In this document: positions 16,426 through 25,289 of the stretch, piece by piece
How the letters are laid out: every line of letters begins with the position of its first letter
How positions within the stretch are numbered: the stretch's first letter is position 1
Source of the DNA: an uncultured Acidimicrobiales bacterium
GTDB lineage: Bacteria; Actinomycetota; Acidimicrobiia; Acidimicrobiales; SZUA-35
Reading direction: 5' to 3'
Length of the DNA: 64,000 nucleotides
Assembly: GCA_938029215.1 (NCBI GenBank)
Contig: CALHFG010000114.1
Location: forward strand, 1-64,000
Made by a program: the position numbers and the translations under genes
Notes under the pieces: generated by a model
What the model was told of the DNA's origin: nothing
What the model saw: the letters and a program-made list of their open reading frames with translations, nothing else
Databases searched by the model: none

Positions 16426-17340
16426 CTAGGCGGGAACCACCACATTGACCGCATTCGGCACGTGCTCGAGACGAAGCTCGGTTACCGGTTTCTGCGGTTC
16501 ACCATCCAGCTGGTAGGGAAAGGGGCGATCCGATGTGAGCGTTGCGCCGGTGACCTCTGACCAATGAGCCATGCCGTTGCGGTCAGGGAGCCCGGTGTCG
16601 CTCTGAAAGGCGGTGAGGGCGGCAGGGAGGAGCTTGGCGACGCCAACCGACTCCAACGCCACGACCGAAAGTGGCGTGTCGAGCGCGGCCTCAGGAGCGA
16701 GATCCAGAGGCTGGCTGCCCAAGAACGTGTAGGGGTTCACGTTGAGGGCCACGGCCATCTGCGCCCGTTCGACGGTTCGGCCGTCGTCGTTGGTTACAGA
16801 GAACTTGAGGCTGCGCCGTTCCGCCGAGCTCCAGGTGCGAATGGCCGACCACACAAACCAGGTGTGCCCCGCGTAGCGCTTCAGCGGCCCTCGTCGCTCC
16901 ACCCTTTCGACCACGGCTGCATCAAAACCCACGCCGACGTGAAAGACGAATGCCCTCCCGTTGGCGAGGCCAAGCGAGGCCGACACGGTGGAGCCCGAGT
17001 CCAAAGCCTCGAGCAAGACCCCGGTTGCTTCTACCGAATCGTTGGGGTAGCCGATGGCGCGGGCGAACACGTTGGTGGAACCCCCGGGTAGCGGTGCGAA
17101 CGCGGTGGACGTGCCGCGGAGCCCGTTTGCTACTTCGTTCACCGTGCCGTCGCCCCCGAAGGGAATGACGACGTCCACCCCCTCCCGTTGGAGCTGATGG
17201 GCTAGGCGTGTGGCGTGGTTGCCCCGCGTGGTCTCGATGATTTGGAGCTCGTGATCGGCTGCAAGAGCCTTCTGGATGACCACTCGTGTGCGAGCAGTGA
17301 CCGATGAAGCGACGGGATTTACGACGAGTGCGAGTTTGAT
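16426..17340 (-). CDS. Diacylglycerol/lipid kinase family protein, probable ATC start
   Basis: 304 residues from ATC 17340. The N-terminal catalytic domain shows KLALVVNPVAS, the ATP-binding PFGGDGTVNEVANGL and PLPGGSTNVFARAIG, all typical of the YegS/DgkB/sphingosine-kinase family that phosphorylates lipid diacylglycerol or similar lipids at the membrane face. Actinobacterial relatives start Met-Arg/Lys-Ala-Leu-Leu-Val-Val-Asn-Pro, so the initiator falls on ATC. No ATG, GTG or TTG lies nearby; TTG 17379 and ATG 17403 are in frame but lie upstream of the -10-like TACGGT (17354-17349), and ATG 17403 overlaps the etfB start on the other strand. It shares a palindromic control site with etfB. 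Confidence 0.86.
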   Translation of the reverse strand: MKLALVVNPVASSVTARTRVVIQKALAADHELQIIETTRGNHATRLAHQLQREGVDVVIPFGGDGTVNEVANGLRGTSTAFAPLPGGSTNVFARAIGYPNDSVEATGVLLEALDSGSTVSASLGLANGRAFVFHVGVGFDAAVVERVERRGPLKRYAGHTWFVWSAIRTWSSAERRSLKFSVTNDDGRTVERAQMAVALNVNPYTFLGSQPLDLAPEAALDTPLSVVALESVGVAKLLPAALTAFQSDTGLPDRNGMAHWSEVTGATLTSDRPFPYQLDGEPQKPVTELRLEHVPNAVNVVVPA

Positions 17341-17401
17341 GACAAAAAACCGTAGTCGTAGATTTGACCGGACGGTCAAGAAACCTTCTACGCTGACGCA
17401 C
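17341..17401. promoter_or_regulatory. Symmetric divergent promoter with palindromic operator (lipid kinase / etfB)
   Basis: TTGACCGGACGGTCAA at 17364-17379 is a palindrome with perfect 7-base arms. Each arm supplies a TTGACC -35 box for one direction. Plus strand: TTGACC (17364-17369), 19 bases, TACGCT (17389-17394), 7 bases, ATG 17402. Minus strand: TTGACC (17379-17374), 19 bases, TACGGT (17354-17349), 8 bases, ATC 17340. The palindrome centre is midway between the two start codons. The shape suits a TetR-family dimer, which often controls etf and fatty-acid oxidation genes; the regulator is not in view. Confidence 0.7.
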
Positions 17402-18181
17402 ATGAAGGTTGCTGTATGCGTAAAGCAGATCCCAGATCCGGCCGACCCCGGGGCGCTAGACCCCGAGACCCGGACCCTCAAACGAGATGTCAAACTCATC
17501 ATTGACGAGTCAGACACCTACGGCGTCGAAATGGCGTTGCAGCTCGTTGATGCCGCCGGCGGCGGCGAGGTTGTTCTGGTATCCATGGCTCCGAATAGCG
17601 AGCGAACCGGCCTGTCGTCTGCCCTCGCCATGGGAGCCGACTCGGCAACCCTGGTTTCTGACCCGGCGCTGGTCGGCTCCGACGCCCTGACAACCGCAAA
17701 GATCTTGGCCAAGTGTCTCGCCGAGCAGAGCCCCGACCTGGTGATCGCCGGCTCGGAGAGCTCCGACGGATACACCGGTACCGTGCCCGAACAAATCGCT
17801 GGCGTTCTCGGCTGGCCATCGGTTACAGCCGCAAAGGCCATCGAGGTCAACGGTTCGTCCATGAACGTTCAGCGTCAGACCGATGCTGGTTACGACGACG
17901 TGGAGTGCCCGCTGCCGGCTGTGGTCAGCGTGACCGCCGGTGTGGTCGAGCCTCGCTACCCCTCCTTCAAGGGAATCATGGCCGCCAAGAGCAAGCCGGT
18001 TGAAGAAAAGACGGTTGCTGATCTCGGCCTCACCGCAGAGCAGGTTGGCTGGTCTGGTTCAGGCCAGGAAGTTGTCGACGTCTCCGAAGCTGAAGCACGC
18101 GAGGCCGGCGAGAAGATCGAAGACGACGGCGAAGCCCACCTGAAGATCATCGAATTCCTTGAATCGGTCAAGGCCCTCTAA
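17402..18181 (+). CDS. etfB: Electron transfer flavoprotein beta subunit
   Basis: 259 residues, full family length, starting MKVAVCVKQIPDPADPG. The ETF domain includes SYG-like SDTYGVEMALQ, the AMP-binding region DLVIAGSESSDGYTGTVP and the beta signature VECPLPAVVSVTAGVVEPRY. With EtfA it carries electrons from acyl-CoA and other dehydrogenases to the quinone pool. The ATG at 17402 has no Shine-Dalgarno and follows TACGCT by 7 bases, so translation is probably leaderless. etfA follows after 27 bases with its own Shine-Dalgarno, forming an operon that ends at a strong terminator. Confidence 0.96.
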   Translation: MKVAVCVKQIPDPADPGALDPETRTLKRDVKLIIDESDTYGVEMALQLVDAAGGGEVVLVSMAPNSERTGLSSALAMGADSATLVSDPALVGSDALTTAKILAKCLAEQSPDLVIAGSESSDGYTGTVPEQIAGVLGWPSVTAAKAIEVNGSSMNVQRQTDAGYDDVECPLPAVVSVTAGVVEPRYPSFKGIMAAKSKPVEEKTVADLGLTAEQVGWSGSGQEVVDVSEAEAREAGEKIEDDGEAHLKIIEFLESVKAL

Positions 18182-18208
18182 GCGACCCAACTACTCGGAG
18201 AAGAACAC

Positions 18209-19174
18209 ATGACACTCGACACCATTTGGGTCTATGCAGAAGGCGACAGCGACGCCATCTCCTCGACCACTCAGGAACTGCTCACCAAGGCTCGTGATCT
18301 GGCCGACACCGTCGCAGCCGTGTACGCGGGCGACGGCGACGACATCGCCGAAGCCGCCGGCTCGTACGGCGCCGAAACGATTTACGCCACCGGCGATCTC
18401 GACGGCGCGCTCGTGGGCGTACCAGTCGCCGCTGCCATCGCAGCCGCAGTTGAGGCCGGAGACGGCCCCGACGCCATCCTGCTCGGCACCACCTACGACG
18501 GCCGTGACATTGCGGCCCGTCTGTCGGTCATGCTCGACGCAACCGTGATCTCTAATGTGGTCGACGTCGAGGTAGACGACGACACTCTGGTGGGTACTGA
18601 ACCCATCTTCGGCGGAGCCAGCGAGATCAAGACCAAGTTCACCGGCGACGCCTGCAAGATCGTTCTGGTTCGCCCGAAGAGCTTTGAGCCCGAGGAGTCG
18701 GGCGACGGCGAGGCCGACGTGGAAGACCTCGATGTTCCCGAGCTCGGATCGGCTGCGGGTGCCAAAGTGACCAATCGAATGGTCGAAGAGTCAGACGGGC
18801 CCAAGCTAGATGAGGCCGCTCTTGTGGTTGCCGGTGGTCGCGGTCTCGGCCAGGCCGAGAGCTTTGAACTGGTCGACAAACTGGCTGGCAAGCTCAATGG
18901 TGCTTCGGGAGCTTCCCGGGCCATCGTGGATGCTGGCTGGGTTCCTTACTCCCAGCAGGTAGGTCAGACCGGCAAGGTCGTAAAGCCCACGGTGTACATC
19001 GCCGCAGGAATCTCCGGCGCCACCCAGCATCTGGTGGGCATGAAGGGTTCCAAGAACATCATTGCAATCAACAAGGACCCCGAGGCCCCCATCTTTGGTG
19101 TGGCCGACCTCGGAATCGTGGGCGATGTGCACAAGGTGATTCCGGCGTTGCTCGAGGCCCTCGAGAACCGCTGA
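18209..19174 (+). CDS. etfA: Electron transfer flavoprotein alpha subunit
   Basis: 321 residues. N-terminal ETF domain of low conservation, then the FAD-binding C-terminal domain with VAGGRGLG, the redox-sensitive [19 protein letters not shown] and the alpha signature [16 protein letters not shown] followed by [10 protein letters not shown]. It binds FAD and pairs with EtfB. CGGAG lies about 8 bases before the ATG. It is the last gene of the operon. Confidence 0.97.
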   Translation: MTLDTIWVYAEGDSDAISSTTQELLTKARDLADTVAAVYAGDGDDIAEAAGSYGAETIYATGDLDGALVGVPVAAAIAAAVEAGDGPDAILLGTTYDGRDIAARLSVMLDATVISNVVDVEVDDDTLVGTEPIFGGASEIKTKFTGDACKIVLVRPKSFEPEESGDGEADVEDLDVPELGSAAGAKVTNRMVEESDGPKLDEAALVVAGGRGLGQAESFELVDKLAGKLNGASGASRAIVDAGWVPYSQQVGQTGKVVKPTVYIAAGISGATQHLVGMKGSKNIIAINKDPEAPIFGVADLGIVGDVHKVIPALLEALENR

Positions 19175-19191
19175 CCCCGCTGAACTCATAG

Positions 19192-19224
19192 AACGGCCCG
19201 GCCTCGGCCGGGCCGTTTCTCGTT
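19192..19224 (+). terminator. Rho-independent terminator after etfA
   Basis: AACGGCCCGGCC (19192-19203) and GGCCGGGCCGTT (19206-19217) are perfect 12-base arms around a TC centre, followed by TTCTCGTTTT-like pyrimidine sequence. It lies 18 bases after the etfA stop and 26 before the stop of the convergent lipoprotein gene, so it may serve both. Confidence 0.88.
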
Positions 19225-19249
19225 TTGGCGAGATCCAGGTCCCGAGTCG

Positions 19250-20314
19250 TTAGAGGCTGACGGTGCCGGTGAGACCGATCTCGATCGCTTCTGTCTCGTC
19301 CAGTTCGCCTTCGCTGTTTACAACGGTTCTCGTGGCGGGGAGGACCCAGTACTGCAGCGAGTCGAGACCTTCAAAGCCCAGCGAGCCCGTGAGCGGCTGG
19401 TCAGCGTCTGGGTCGGCGTTGGTCTCAAAGGCTTCTGAGTTCTCCACCCGGTCCACCAGACGGTTTACCTCGCGCTGGGCGGTGGCCCCATCGACCATCA
19501 CCGAGGATTCGACCGTCAGCGTGCTCGTCGCCAGGCGCCCTTCGCCGCTGCTCGACACAACAACAAGGGTCCGCTCGCGTTCGCCGCGGGGCAGCGGAAG
19601 CCGACTGTCGGCCCAGTCGATGAAGTGTCCCAGTTCGCCGGTCGGCAGCGCCGCGTTGGACACAATGCGCAGAAGGGTCTGTTCATCTTCGGCCATCGAG
19701 GTGATGACGACCTCATCGAATTGGTCGCCCCCGGGAACGCGGTAGGACTCGGAACGATTGTCGTCTTGGCCCGTCGAGTCGATGGAGTACATGCCGGCCG
19801 CCTGGACTGCACCGGACATCTGGGCGAAGGCCACGGTCGACGATGCGGTCGTCCGTAGCGAGACGGCGATTTGGGCAATCACGGTGCCGTCCTCGTTTGC
19901 TGTCCCGGCACCAACGCTGATTTCGGTGATCGTGGCGGCGGGCGGGGTAGGAATCGCCCGCGGGAACTGAGCGACCATATTCATCGTTTCGCTCAGATTC
20001 TCGGTGGGGCCGAGAAGGGCAGGCAGTTGCGTCTTGATGAACGCCAGACCTGTGGGCGCCGCCTCTTCTTCGCTGAGAGCGGTGGTTTCACCGTCGATGG
20101 GTTCGTTGCTGGGGTCGGTTGTTGATGAAGGTGAGGTGGTGGGCGGGGGAGTGATGGTCCCGAGCGGCGAGGTGGTTACCGGGGGCAGAGTAAAGGCGGG
20201 AGTTTCCTCGGTTCGGGCGAGTGTGTCGGGACCCGCGGAGGTGCAGGCCGCAAGGGCGAGCGCGCTCGTGACCAGCAGCGCCACGAAACGCTGGGTTGGA
20301 ACGGTCGCCGTCAT
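19250..20314 (-). CDS. Secreted lipoprotein of unknown function
   Basis: 354 residues from ATG 20314. A lipoprotein signal with the lipobox LALAACTS (Cys at about residue 24) is followed by a Pro/Thr/Ser-rich linker (about 40-75) that would span the cell wall, then about 270 residues of mixed alpha/beta sequence without a motif I recognise. TACTCT (20328-20323) stands 8 bases before the ATG. Divergent from the M20 peptidase gene with 34 bases between starts. Attachment to the outer face of the membrane is well supported; the function is not. Confidence 0.8.
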   Translation of the reverse strand: MTATVPTQRFVALLVTSALALAACTSAGPDTLARTEETPAFTLPPVTTSPLGTITPPPTTSPSSTTDPSNEPIDGETTALSEEEAAPTGLAFIKTQLPALLGPTENLSETMNMVAQFPRAIPTPPAATITEISVGAGTANEDGTVIAQIAVSLRTTASSTVAFAQMSGAVQAAGMYSIDSTGQDDNRSESYRVPGGDQFDEVVITSMAEDEQTLLRIVSNAALPTGELGHFIDWADSRLPLPRGERERTLVVVSSSGEGRLATSTLTVESSVMVDGATAQREVNRLVDRVENSEAFETNADPDADQPLTGSLGFEGLDSLQYWVLPATRTVVNSEGELDETEAIEIGLTGTVSL

Positions 20315-20348
20315 GATGGCCGAGAGTAGTGCGCTGTACCCTCTGGCC

Positions 20349-21704
20349 ATGGGACTTTCCGAGAGCGAGCTCGATCGACTTACGAACGAAACAGTGGAGC
20401 TGCTTCAGGGCCTCATCCGTAACGAGTGCGTCAACGACGGCACCAAGGAGTCCGGGTTCGAGGACCGGTCGGCGCGGGTGCTTGAAGGTGAGCTCGAAGG
20501 TCTTGGACTCGACATCGAGCGGTATGAAACCGCTCCGGGGCGATCATCCATCGTCACCCGGTATGAAGGGACCGATCCCGACGCACCAGCGTTGTGCCTC
20601 ATGGGTCATACCGACGTGGTGCCGGTGACCGCCGATGGCTGGAGCCGCGACCCGTTTGGAGGTGAACTCATCACCAATGACGACGGTATTCAAGAAGTCT
20701 GGGGTCGGGGCGCGGTCGACATGCTGAACCTCACGTCGTCGATGGCGGTGGCGTTTCGGCACATGGTGAAATCGGGAAAACGGTACGCCGGAGACATCGT
20801 CTATTTCGCCGTTGCCGACGAGGAAGCGGGAGCAACCTATGGTGCACAGGCGCTCTTGGATCAACAGTGGGACCATCTCAAGGCCGACTATGTGCTTACC
20901 GAGTTTGGAGGGATACCTCTCAACGACACGTTGCTTCTCACCACAGCCGAGAAGGGGGCGTACTGGTGGAAGCTTCATGTGAAGGGAACACCGGGGCATG
21001 GATCGATGCCCTACGGCGCCGACAATGCGCTCGTGAAGGCCGGCGAGGTTATTCGCCGCATCGCGGCGTACAACCCGGGTGCGCAGATGGACCGCATGTG
21101 GGAGGCCCGAGTCAAAGCGATGGATCTAGGGCCCGAGATTTCCGACATGTTGTTGGATCCCGACCGCATCTACGACGGGTTGGCGCTCCTGCCCGACTCC
21201 ATTGCCAAGAACGCCCACTCGTGTTCACACACCACCTTCAGCCCAAACATGATTCACGGCGGCGTCAAGACCAACGTGATTCCCGATCGAGTCACGATCG
21301 ACATCGATATCCGCACCCTCCCTGGCGAGGAGACCGAGGACGTCTTCACCCATCTGCGGGTGGCGCTCGGCGATCTGTATGACGACGTGCAAATCGAATC
21401 GGGCGATGATTGGCCCGCCAGCGCGTCTCCGGTCGATGGGAAGCTGTGGGGGGCGCTCGAGAAATCGATGGGTCGCCACTACCCAGACAAAGCGCTTGTC
21501 CCCAGCATGGTGACCGGTGGGACCGACGCTCGCTTCTATCGCGACAAAGGGGCGATCGCCTACGGAGCCGGGCTGCTCAGCCCCTCGCTCAACGCGGTTG
21601 ATTTCCTCCAACGGTTCCACGGGCACGACGAACGCATCGACGTAGAGTCGCTACGAATGACAACCCAGTTGTGGCTCGATATTGCGGACGTTCTTTGGGA
21701 TTAG
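20349..21704 (+). CDS. M20 family metallopeptidase/amidohydrolase
   Basis: 451 residues. Metal-site motifs of the M20/ArgE/DapE/CPG2 family are present: LCLMGHTDVVPV (His and the following catalytic Asp), WGRGAVDML (bridging Asp), AVADEEAGATYGA (Glu pair) and the late His in HTTFSPNMIHGG; a dimerisation domain lies between about 200 and 330. Members cleave peptides or acylated amino acids with two zinc ions. It lacks a signal peptide. The ATG follows TACCCT (20337-20342) by 6 bases, so the mRNA is probably leaderless. Its stop overlaps the stop of the next gene on the other strand by 4 bases. Confidence 0.92.
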   Translation: MGLSESELDRLTNETVELLQGLIRNECVNDGTKESGFEDRSARVLEGELEGLGLDIERYETAPGRSSIVTRYEGTDPDAPALCLMGHTDVVPVTADGWSRDPFGGELITNDDGIQEVWGRGAVDMLNLTSSMAVAFRHMVKSGKRYAGDIVYFAVADEEAGATYGAQALLDQQWDHLKADYVLTEFGGIPLNDTLLLTTAEKGAYWWKLHVKGTPGHGSMPYGADNALVKAGEVIRRIAAYNPGAQMDRMWEARVKAMDLGPEISDMLLDPDRIYDGLALLPDSIAKNAHSCSHTTFSPNMIHGGVKTNVIPDRVTIDIDIRTLPGEETEDVFTHLRVALGDLYDDVQIESGDDWPASASPVDGKLWGALEKSMGRHYPDKALVPSMVTGGTDARFYRDKGAIAYGAGLLSPSLNAVDFLQRFHGHDERIDVESLRMTTQLWLDIADVLWD

Positions 21705-22810
21705 CCAAACGTTGAGGCGGTCGAGCCGGAGGTTGCAGCAGGTTTGACGATCCGTGGGTCGGTGAGCTCTACCCCCACAGCCGAGGCCGACCGCAACTCG
21801 ATGTGGTACGACGGACGAGAGGCCAAGATCGGCCAGTGAAGTTCAAGAGCGAGCGGACGGGTTCCTGAGGGTCCAAGCAGTAGCAGCCGGCCGTCGTCGA
21901 CCAACCGCAGTCGCGGTTGGGTGCCCAGACGTTCGGGAATCACGCAGCCGCTTGCACTGACCGACCCGGCCTGAACTCCAATGGCTCCGGTTGCGCTGTC
22001 GGAAAACCGCAAGCTGGCATCCGGTCGAAGACGGGTTAGGTGTTCTTCGACGTCATCGCGCAGTGGGCCGGGCTGGCGGGTCCACCCGTCTCCCAAGTGG
22101 ATTCGGGTGGTGGGCCAGGTGGTTGTCCAGTTGTGGAGCGTCTCGATTCGAGTGAGGCCATACAGGACGGCATGGTTGGCGATCTCTGGTTGAACAAGTG
22201 AGCCGAATCGACTGGTGAAGAGCTCCTCGATCGATCCACGTAGCGCGACTGTGTGAACGGACTCCACGTGAGCCAGTGTTTGGGCCCACGGCAGATCGCT
22301 GTTGACGGTTACCTCGCCCGACAACATGGAGCTGGCTATGACCGCCTTATGCGTGAGTTCCTCCAGGTCGTCGGCGGACTCGACTATTCCGACCGAGAGA
22401 ATTCGTCGTAGCACTGTGTTGGCCACCAACATGCTGCAGATTCCGTGGCGCTCTAGCGCAACGATCCGCAACGGCTGGCCCAAGGTGGAGGTTGGGTTGG
22501 CCGACCACACGCTGGCAAAGACTGCCACCGGGGCTTCAATGCCAGTCACGTTGGCGAGTCCGTCGACTCCGGACAACACCGACAGGCAACGACGCCGCTC
22601 CCGCGGCGACGCCGACAAGTCGAGGGCGCAGCGAACCTCGTTGCCCTCCGAGCCAGCGAGCTCAGCCAGATCGGGGAAGCGGACAGCTTCATGTACGACC
22701 AAAAGATCCGAAAGGTCAGAGTGGGAGTCGTTTGCGTTCCATACAGCTGCACTGAGGGGCGTGTCCGCTTCGATTCCGCCAGAGGCGTTCGGGGATACTG
22801 CCAGGGCCAT
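21701..22810 (-). CDS. Unrecognised protein, about 369 residues
   Basis: I do not recognise a family. The frame continues upstream to 23092 but the part before ATG 22810 overlaps the CapA gene and reads like noncoding sequence. The protein is soluble-looking, with alternating hydrophobic strands and no signal peptide, membrane segment, nucleotide-binding loop or Cys cluster. Segments such as PLRIVALERHGICSMLV and GRLLLLGPSGTRPLALELHW suggest beta-rich domains. No clear Shine-Dalgarno or -10 stands at 22810, so the start is uncertain. It is convergent with the M20 gene, overlapping by 4 bases. Confidence 0.62.
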   Translation of the reverse strand: MALAVSPNASGGIEADTPLSAAVWNANDSHSDLSDLLVVHEAVRFPDLAELAGSEGNEVRCALDLSASPRERRRCLSVLSGVDGLANVTGIEAPVAVFASVWSANPTSTLGQPLRIVALERHGICSMLVANTVLRRILSVGIVESADDLEELTHKAVIASSMLSGEVTVNSDLPWAQTLAHVESVHTVALRGSIEELFTSRFGSLVQPEIANHAVLYGLTRIETLHNWTTTWPTTRIHLGDGWTRQPGPLRDDVEEHLTRLRPDASLRFSDSATGAIGVQAGSVSASGCVIPERLGTQPRLRLVDDGRLLLLGPSGTRPLALELHWPILASRPSYHIELRSASAVGVELTDPRIVKPAATSGSTASTFG

Positions 22811-22912
22811 GCCTATGAGGGTGCTTCCGTAGAACTGTGGGATGCAACCACTGTGAGTGAACTGGCAATGATTGCCGAGTATTTCGGGTCGCGGGGTCGG
22901 TAGCGTTTCGTG

Positions 22913-24097
22913 GTGGGCAGACTTCACAGAGTGATATCCGCAGGTTTCTTGACCTGTGTTTGTGTCGCTGCGGCCTGCTCGGTTACGCCCGAAACGATCG
23001 AGGTGGCCGGCGCGCTGCAGTCCTCGGAGCTGCGCCCAACGACCATTCCCCGGCCCGTTCCGGCTGCTGATGCCGATCGTGTCGTCGGCCACCCCACCGT
23101 GACGCCCCAGGCCGCGGTCGTCCTCAACGATGGTCGAGCCCCGGTGTCACTTGGCTTTGCCGGCGACACGTCGTTTCACAATGGTCTCCACCTCTTTGAC
23201 CCACTGGGGGAGGCGGCTTCGGTTCTGCGGCTGCCCGATCTGATGGTGCTGAACCTCGAAACCGCAATTGCACCACCGAGCATCGGAACTCCGCCGGTCG
23301 CCAAGCAGTTCCTGTTTCGCAGTGATCCGTTGATGGTGGAGCATCTGGTTGATGCAGGAGTCGATGCGGTGTCGATGGCGAACAACCACGCCCTCGATTT
23401 CGGTCCGTCGGCCCTAGAGAATGGTCTGAATCTGCTCGAGGAAGCCGGCATTGAAACCGTCGGCGGTGGCGTCGATGCCGATGCGGCCTACAAGCCGCTG
23501 ATCCGTTCGGTAGGTGACTGGACCGTCGGTATTGCTGCGTTTTCTCGGGTGCCATGCGACTGGTCCTGGACGGGAGAGAACGTCCGTCCTCAGGTGGCGT
23601 GGGCGTGCCCTGCGTTCATGGCTGAAGCCGACGCGGTCGTCAGTGCGCTCGTGGACGACGTCGACCTTGCTGTGGTGATGGTTCACGGTGGAACCGAAGG
23701 CGAACTGTGTCCCGATAAAGCCATGCGAGACCTCAACGCTCACTGGGCCGACCTGGGGGCGGGACTTGTTGTCAACAGTCACCCGCACGTTGTCCAGGGG
23801 GTCACCAGCATCGGTGAGACGGTGGTGGTTAACTCCACCGGCAACTTTGCGTTTCCGCCGTCGTTTGGGCTGACCGCCAATTCGGCAGTGTTCTTCGCGA
23901 CCCTCAGCGAACAGGGTCTACTGGTGTCGGTGGAACCGGTCGTGAGCGAAGGAGGGGTCGTTCGGCGGGGCACCCCCGCGCGGCGCGCCTCGATCCTGCA
24001 GCAGATAGACCAGTACTCCAGCGGCTGGCGAGTGCTGGCCGATGGGCGTCTCATTCAAGACCCCGGCTGGGTTGGGCTCTGTGCCGCCAGCTTGTAG
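22913..24097 (+). CDS. CapA family lipoprotein (poly-gamma-glutamate capsule-type phosphoesterase fold)
   Basis: 394 residues from GTG 22913 (GTG 22910 is also in frame). Lipobox VAAACS near residue 22. The metallophosphatase-like CapA domain shows SLGFAGDTSF, LMVLNLETAI, VSMANNHALDFG and VNSHPHVVQGV. CapA/PgsA proteins are cell-surface parts of capsule or polyglutamate systems, and many lone homologues have unknown roles. TAGCGT (22901-22906) lies 6 bases before GTG 22913, favouring a leaderless start there. No capB or capC is nearby. Confidence 0.86.
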   Translation: MGRLHRVISAGFLTCVCVAAACSVTPETIEVAGALQSSELRPTTIPRPVPAADADRVVGHPTVTPQAAVVLNDGRAPVSLGFAGDTSFHNGLHLFDPLGEAASVLRLPDLMVLNLETAIAPPSIGTPPVAKQFLFRSDPLMVEHLVDAGVDAVSMANNHALDFGPSALENGLNLLEEAGIETVGGGVDADAAYKPLIRSVGDWTVGIAAFSRVPCDWSWTGENVRPQVAWACPAFMAEADAVVSALVDDVDLAVVMVHGGTEGELCPDKAMRDLNAHWADLGAGLVVNSHPHVVQGVTSIGETVVVNSTGNFAFPPSFGLTANSAVFFATLSEQGLLVSVEPVVSEGGVVRRGTPARRASILQQIDQYSSGWRVLADGRLIQDPGWVGLCAASL

Positions 24098-24295
24098 TTA
24101 GGGCGTCGCGCAGCCGCTGCACGGCTTTGGCCCAAAGTGGGTTACGTGGGTGGTCCACGCTGTGCCGTCGTGAAAGCGTTTGTTGTGGAGTTGCTCGGGG
24201 TCGTCGTACCAGCCGGCCTCCACAGATGGGGAGTTCTCGGGTTCTGTCGCCTGGGTTGCTGATTCGCTCAGCGCCGACTCGTCAAGAGTGGTCAT
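24098..24295 (-). CDS. Small DUF2510 protein
   Basis: 65 residues. After an acidic, Ser/Thr-rich N terminus it contains one DUF2510 unit, AGWYDDPEQLHNKRFHDG then TAWTTHV, and ends with a CSGC motif. DUF2510 is a short Trp-rich module of unknown function, common in actinobacterial membrane and surface proteins, but here it stands alone with no membrane segment. It abuts the CapA gene stop to stop with no intervening base. A second DUF2510 occurs at 36704. Confidence 0.72.
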   Translation of the reverse strand: MTTLDESALSESATQATEPENSPSVEAGWYDDPEQLHNKRFHDGTAWTTHVTHFGPKPCSGCATP

Positions 24296-24355
24296 GGTCG
24301 TTTTCTCGGCCCGATCGAAGAGATTCTTGAGTCCAACGTCACAGATGGATGTTTC

Positions 24356-25180
24356 TTAGGCGACAAGGACCCGAGCTGGCGCGTGAGCCGGAAGCTTGCC
24401 GGCAGCTTCGCGTCGGGTGAGTTCGGCGCGTCCCTCTGGGCAATCGGCGGCAAACGGGCACCACCCGCACAACACCCCTGGCCGTGCTTCGAATTCGTCT
24501 GACTCACACGCACTCGACAGATTGGTCCAGGTGGTGTTGAGCTGTCCGACCGCTTCATCGATCTTCACCTGCGTCACCGGAATGTCGACGATGGACTGCT
24601 TCAGGTAGATCAGGCGGGCTGACCGCGGCATCTCGCCCATCTCTTCATAAAGGGCGGCTGCGTACAGCATCACTTGCAGAATTTTGTCGTCCCGCCAACG
24701 AATGCCTGGCAAGGTGCCGGACTTGTAGTCGGTCACCACCAGCTCATCGTTGACCTGATCGACGCGGTCGATGATTCCGACAAACGGCACCTCTCCCAGC
24801 ACGGTGCGGACCTTTTCTTCGGTCGCTACCACTTCGACGTGGGCGGGATCTTCGAGCGTCCACAGCCCTGCGATGCATTGCCACGCATTCCAGCGAAAGG
24901 CTCGAGCGTCGTCGTTGCCGAGATCCAGGGATTGGTAGTCTTCTTCGGCCTCGAACCCGTCCCACAGCGACCGGGCGAGACCCTTGGCGGCATCGAGGGT
25001 GCGCTCGTCCTGTTGTAGTTGGCACAGGTGCTCCAAAACCAGGTGGGCGAACGACCCAACGAGGGCCGCCTCGCCTGACGGCTCTGGCATTCGGTCCACG
25101 TACTTGAACTTCCATCGGCGCGGGCACCCGTCGAAGGATGACGCGGACGAAGGAGATAGGTATGCGGGAAGCTCGGCCAC
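24356..25180 (-). CDS. RecB-like PD-(D/E)XK nuclease with Fe-S cysteines
   Basis: 274 residues. Motifs of the Cas4/AddB/RecB nuclease superfamily run in order: SFDGCPRRWKFKY (first Cys), GSFAHLVLEHL (His), GIIDRVD (Asp), VVTDYKSG (D-x-K) and the C-terminal GVLCGWCPFAADCPEG, giving the 1+3 Cys pattern of a [4Fe-4S] nuclease. It is a single nuclease domain without a helicase, and there is no cas gene around, so a repair-type role is more likely. GTG 25180 follows GATAAT (25192-25187) by 6 bases (leaderless). Confidence 0.87.
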   Translation of the reverse strand: MAELPAYLSPSSASSFDGCPRRWKFKYVDRMPEPSGEAALVGSFAHLVLEHLCQLQQDERTLDAAKGLARSLWDGFEAEEDYQSLDLGNDDARAFRWNAWQCIAGLWTLEDPAHVEVVATEEKVRTVLGEVPFVGIIDRVDQVNDELVVTDYKSGTLPGIRWRDDKILQVMLYAAALYEEMGEMPRSARLIYLKQSIVDIPVTQVKIDEAVGQLNTTWTNLSSACESDEFEARPGVLCGWCPFAADCPEGRAELTRREAAGKLPAHAPARVLVA

Positions 25181-25289
25181 GCATCCATTATCTCCGACCC
25201 CTGTGACAGAGTTGATGTTCCAGCCTACTTTTGTCCCAATTTGAGCTGACGGGCGATCACGGGGTGTGACGCCTTCGCCTCAGGCAGAA

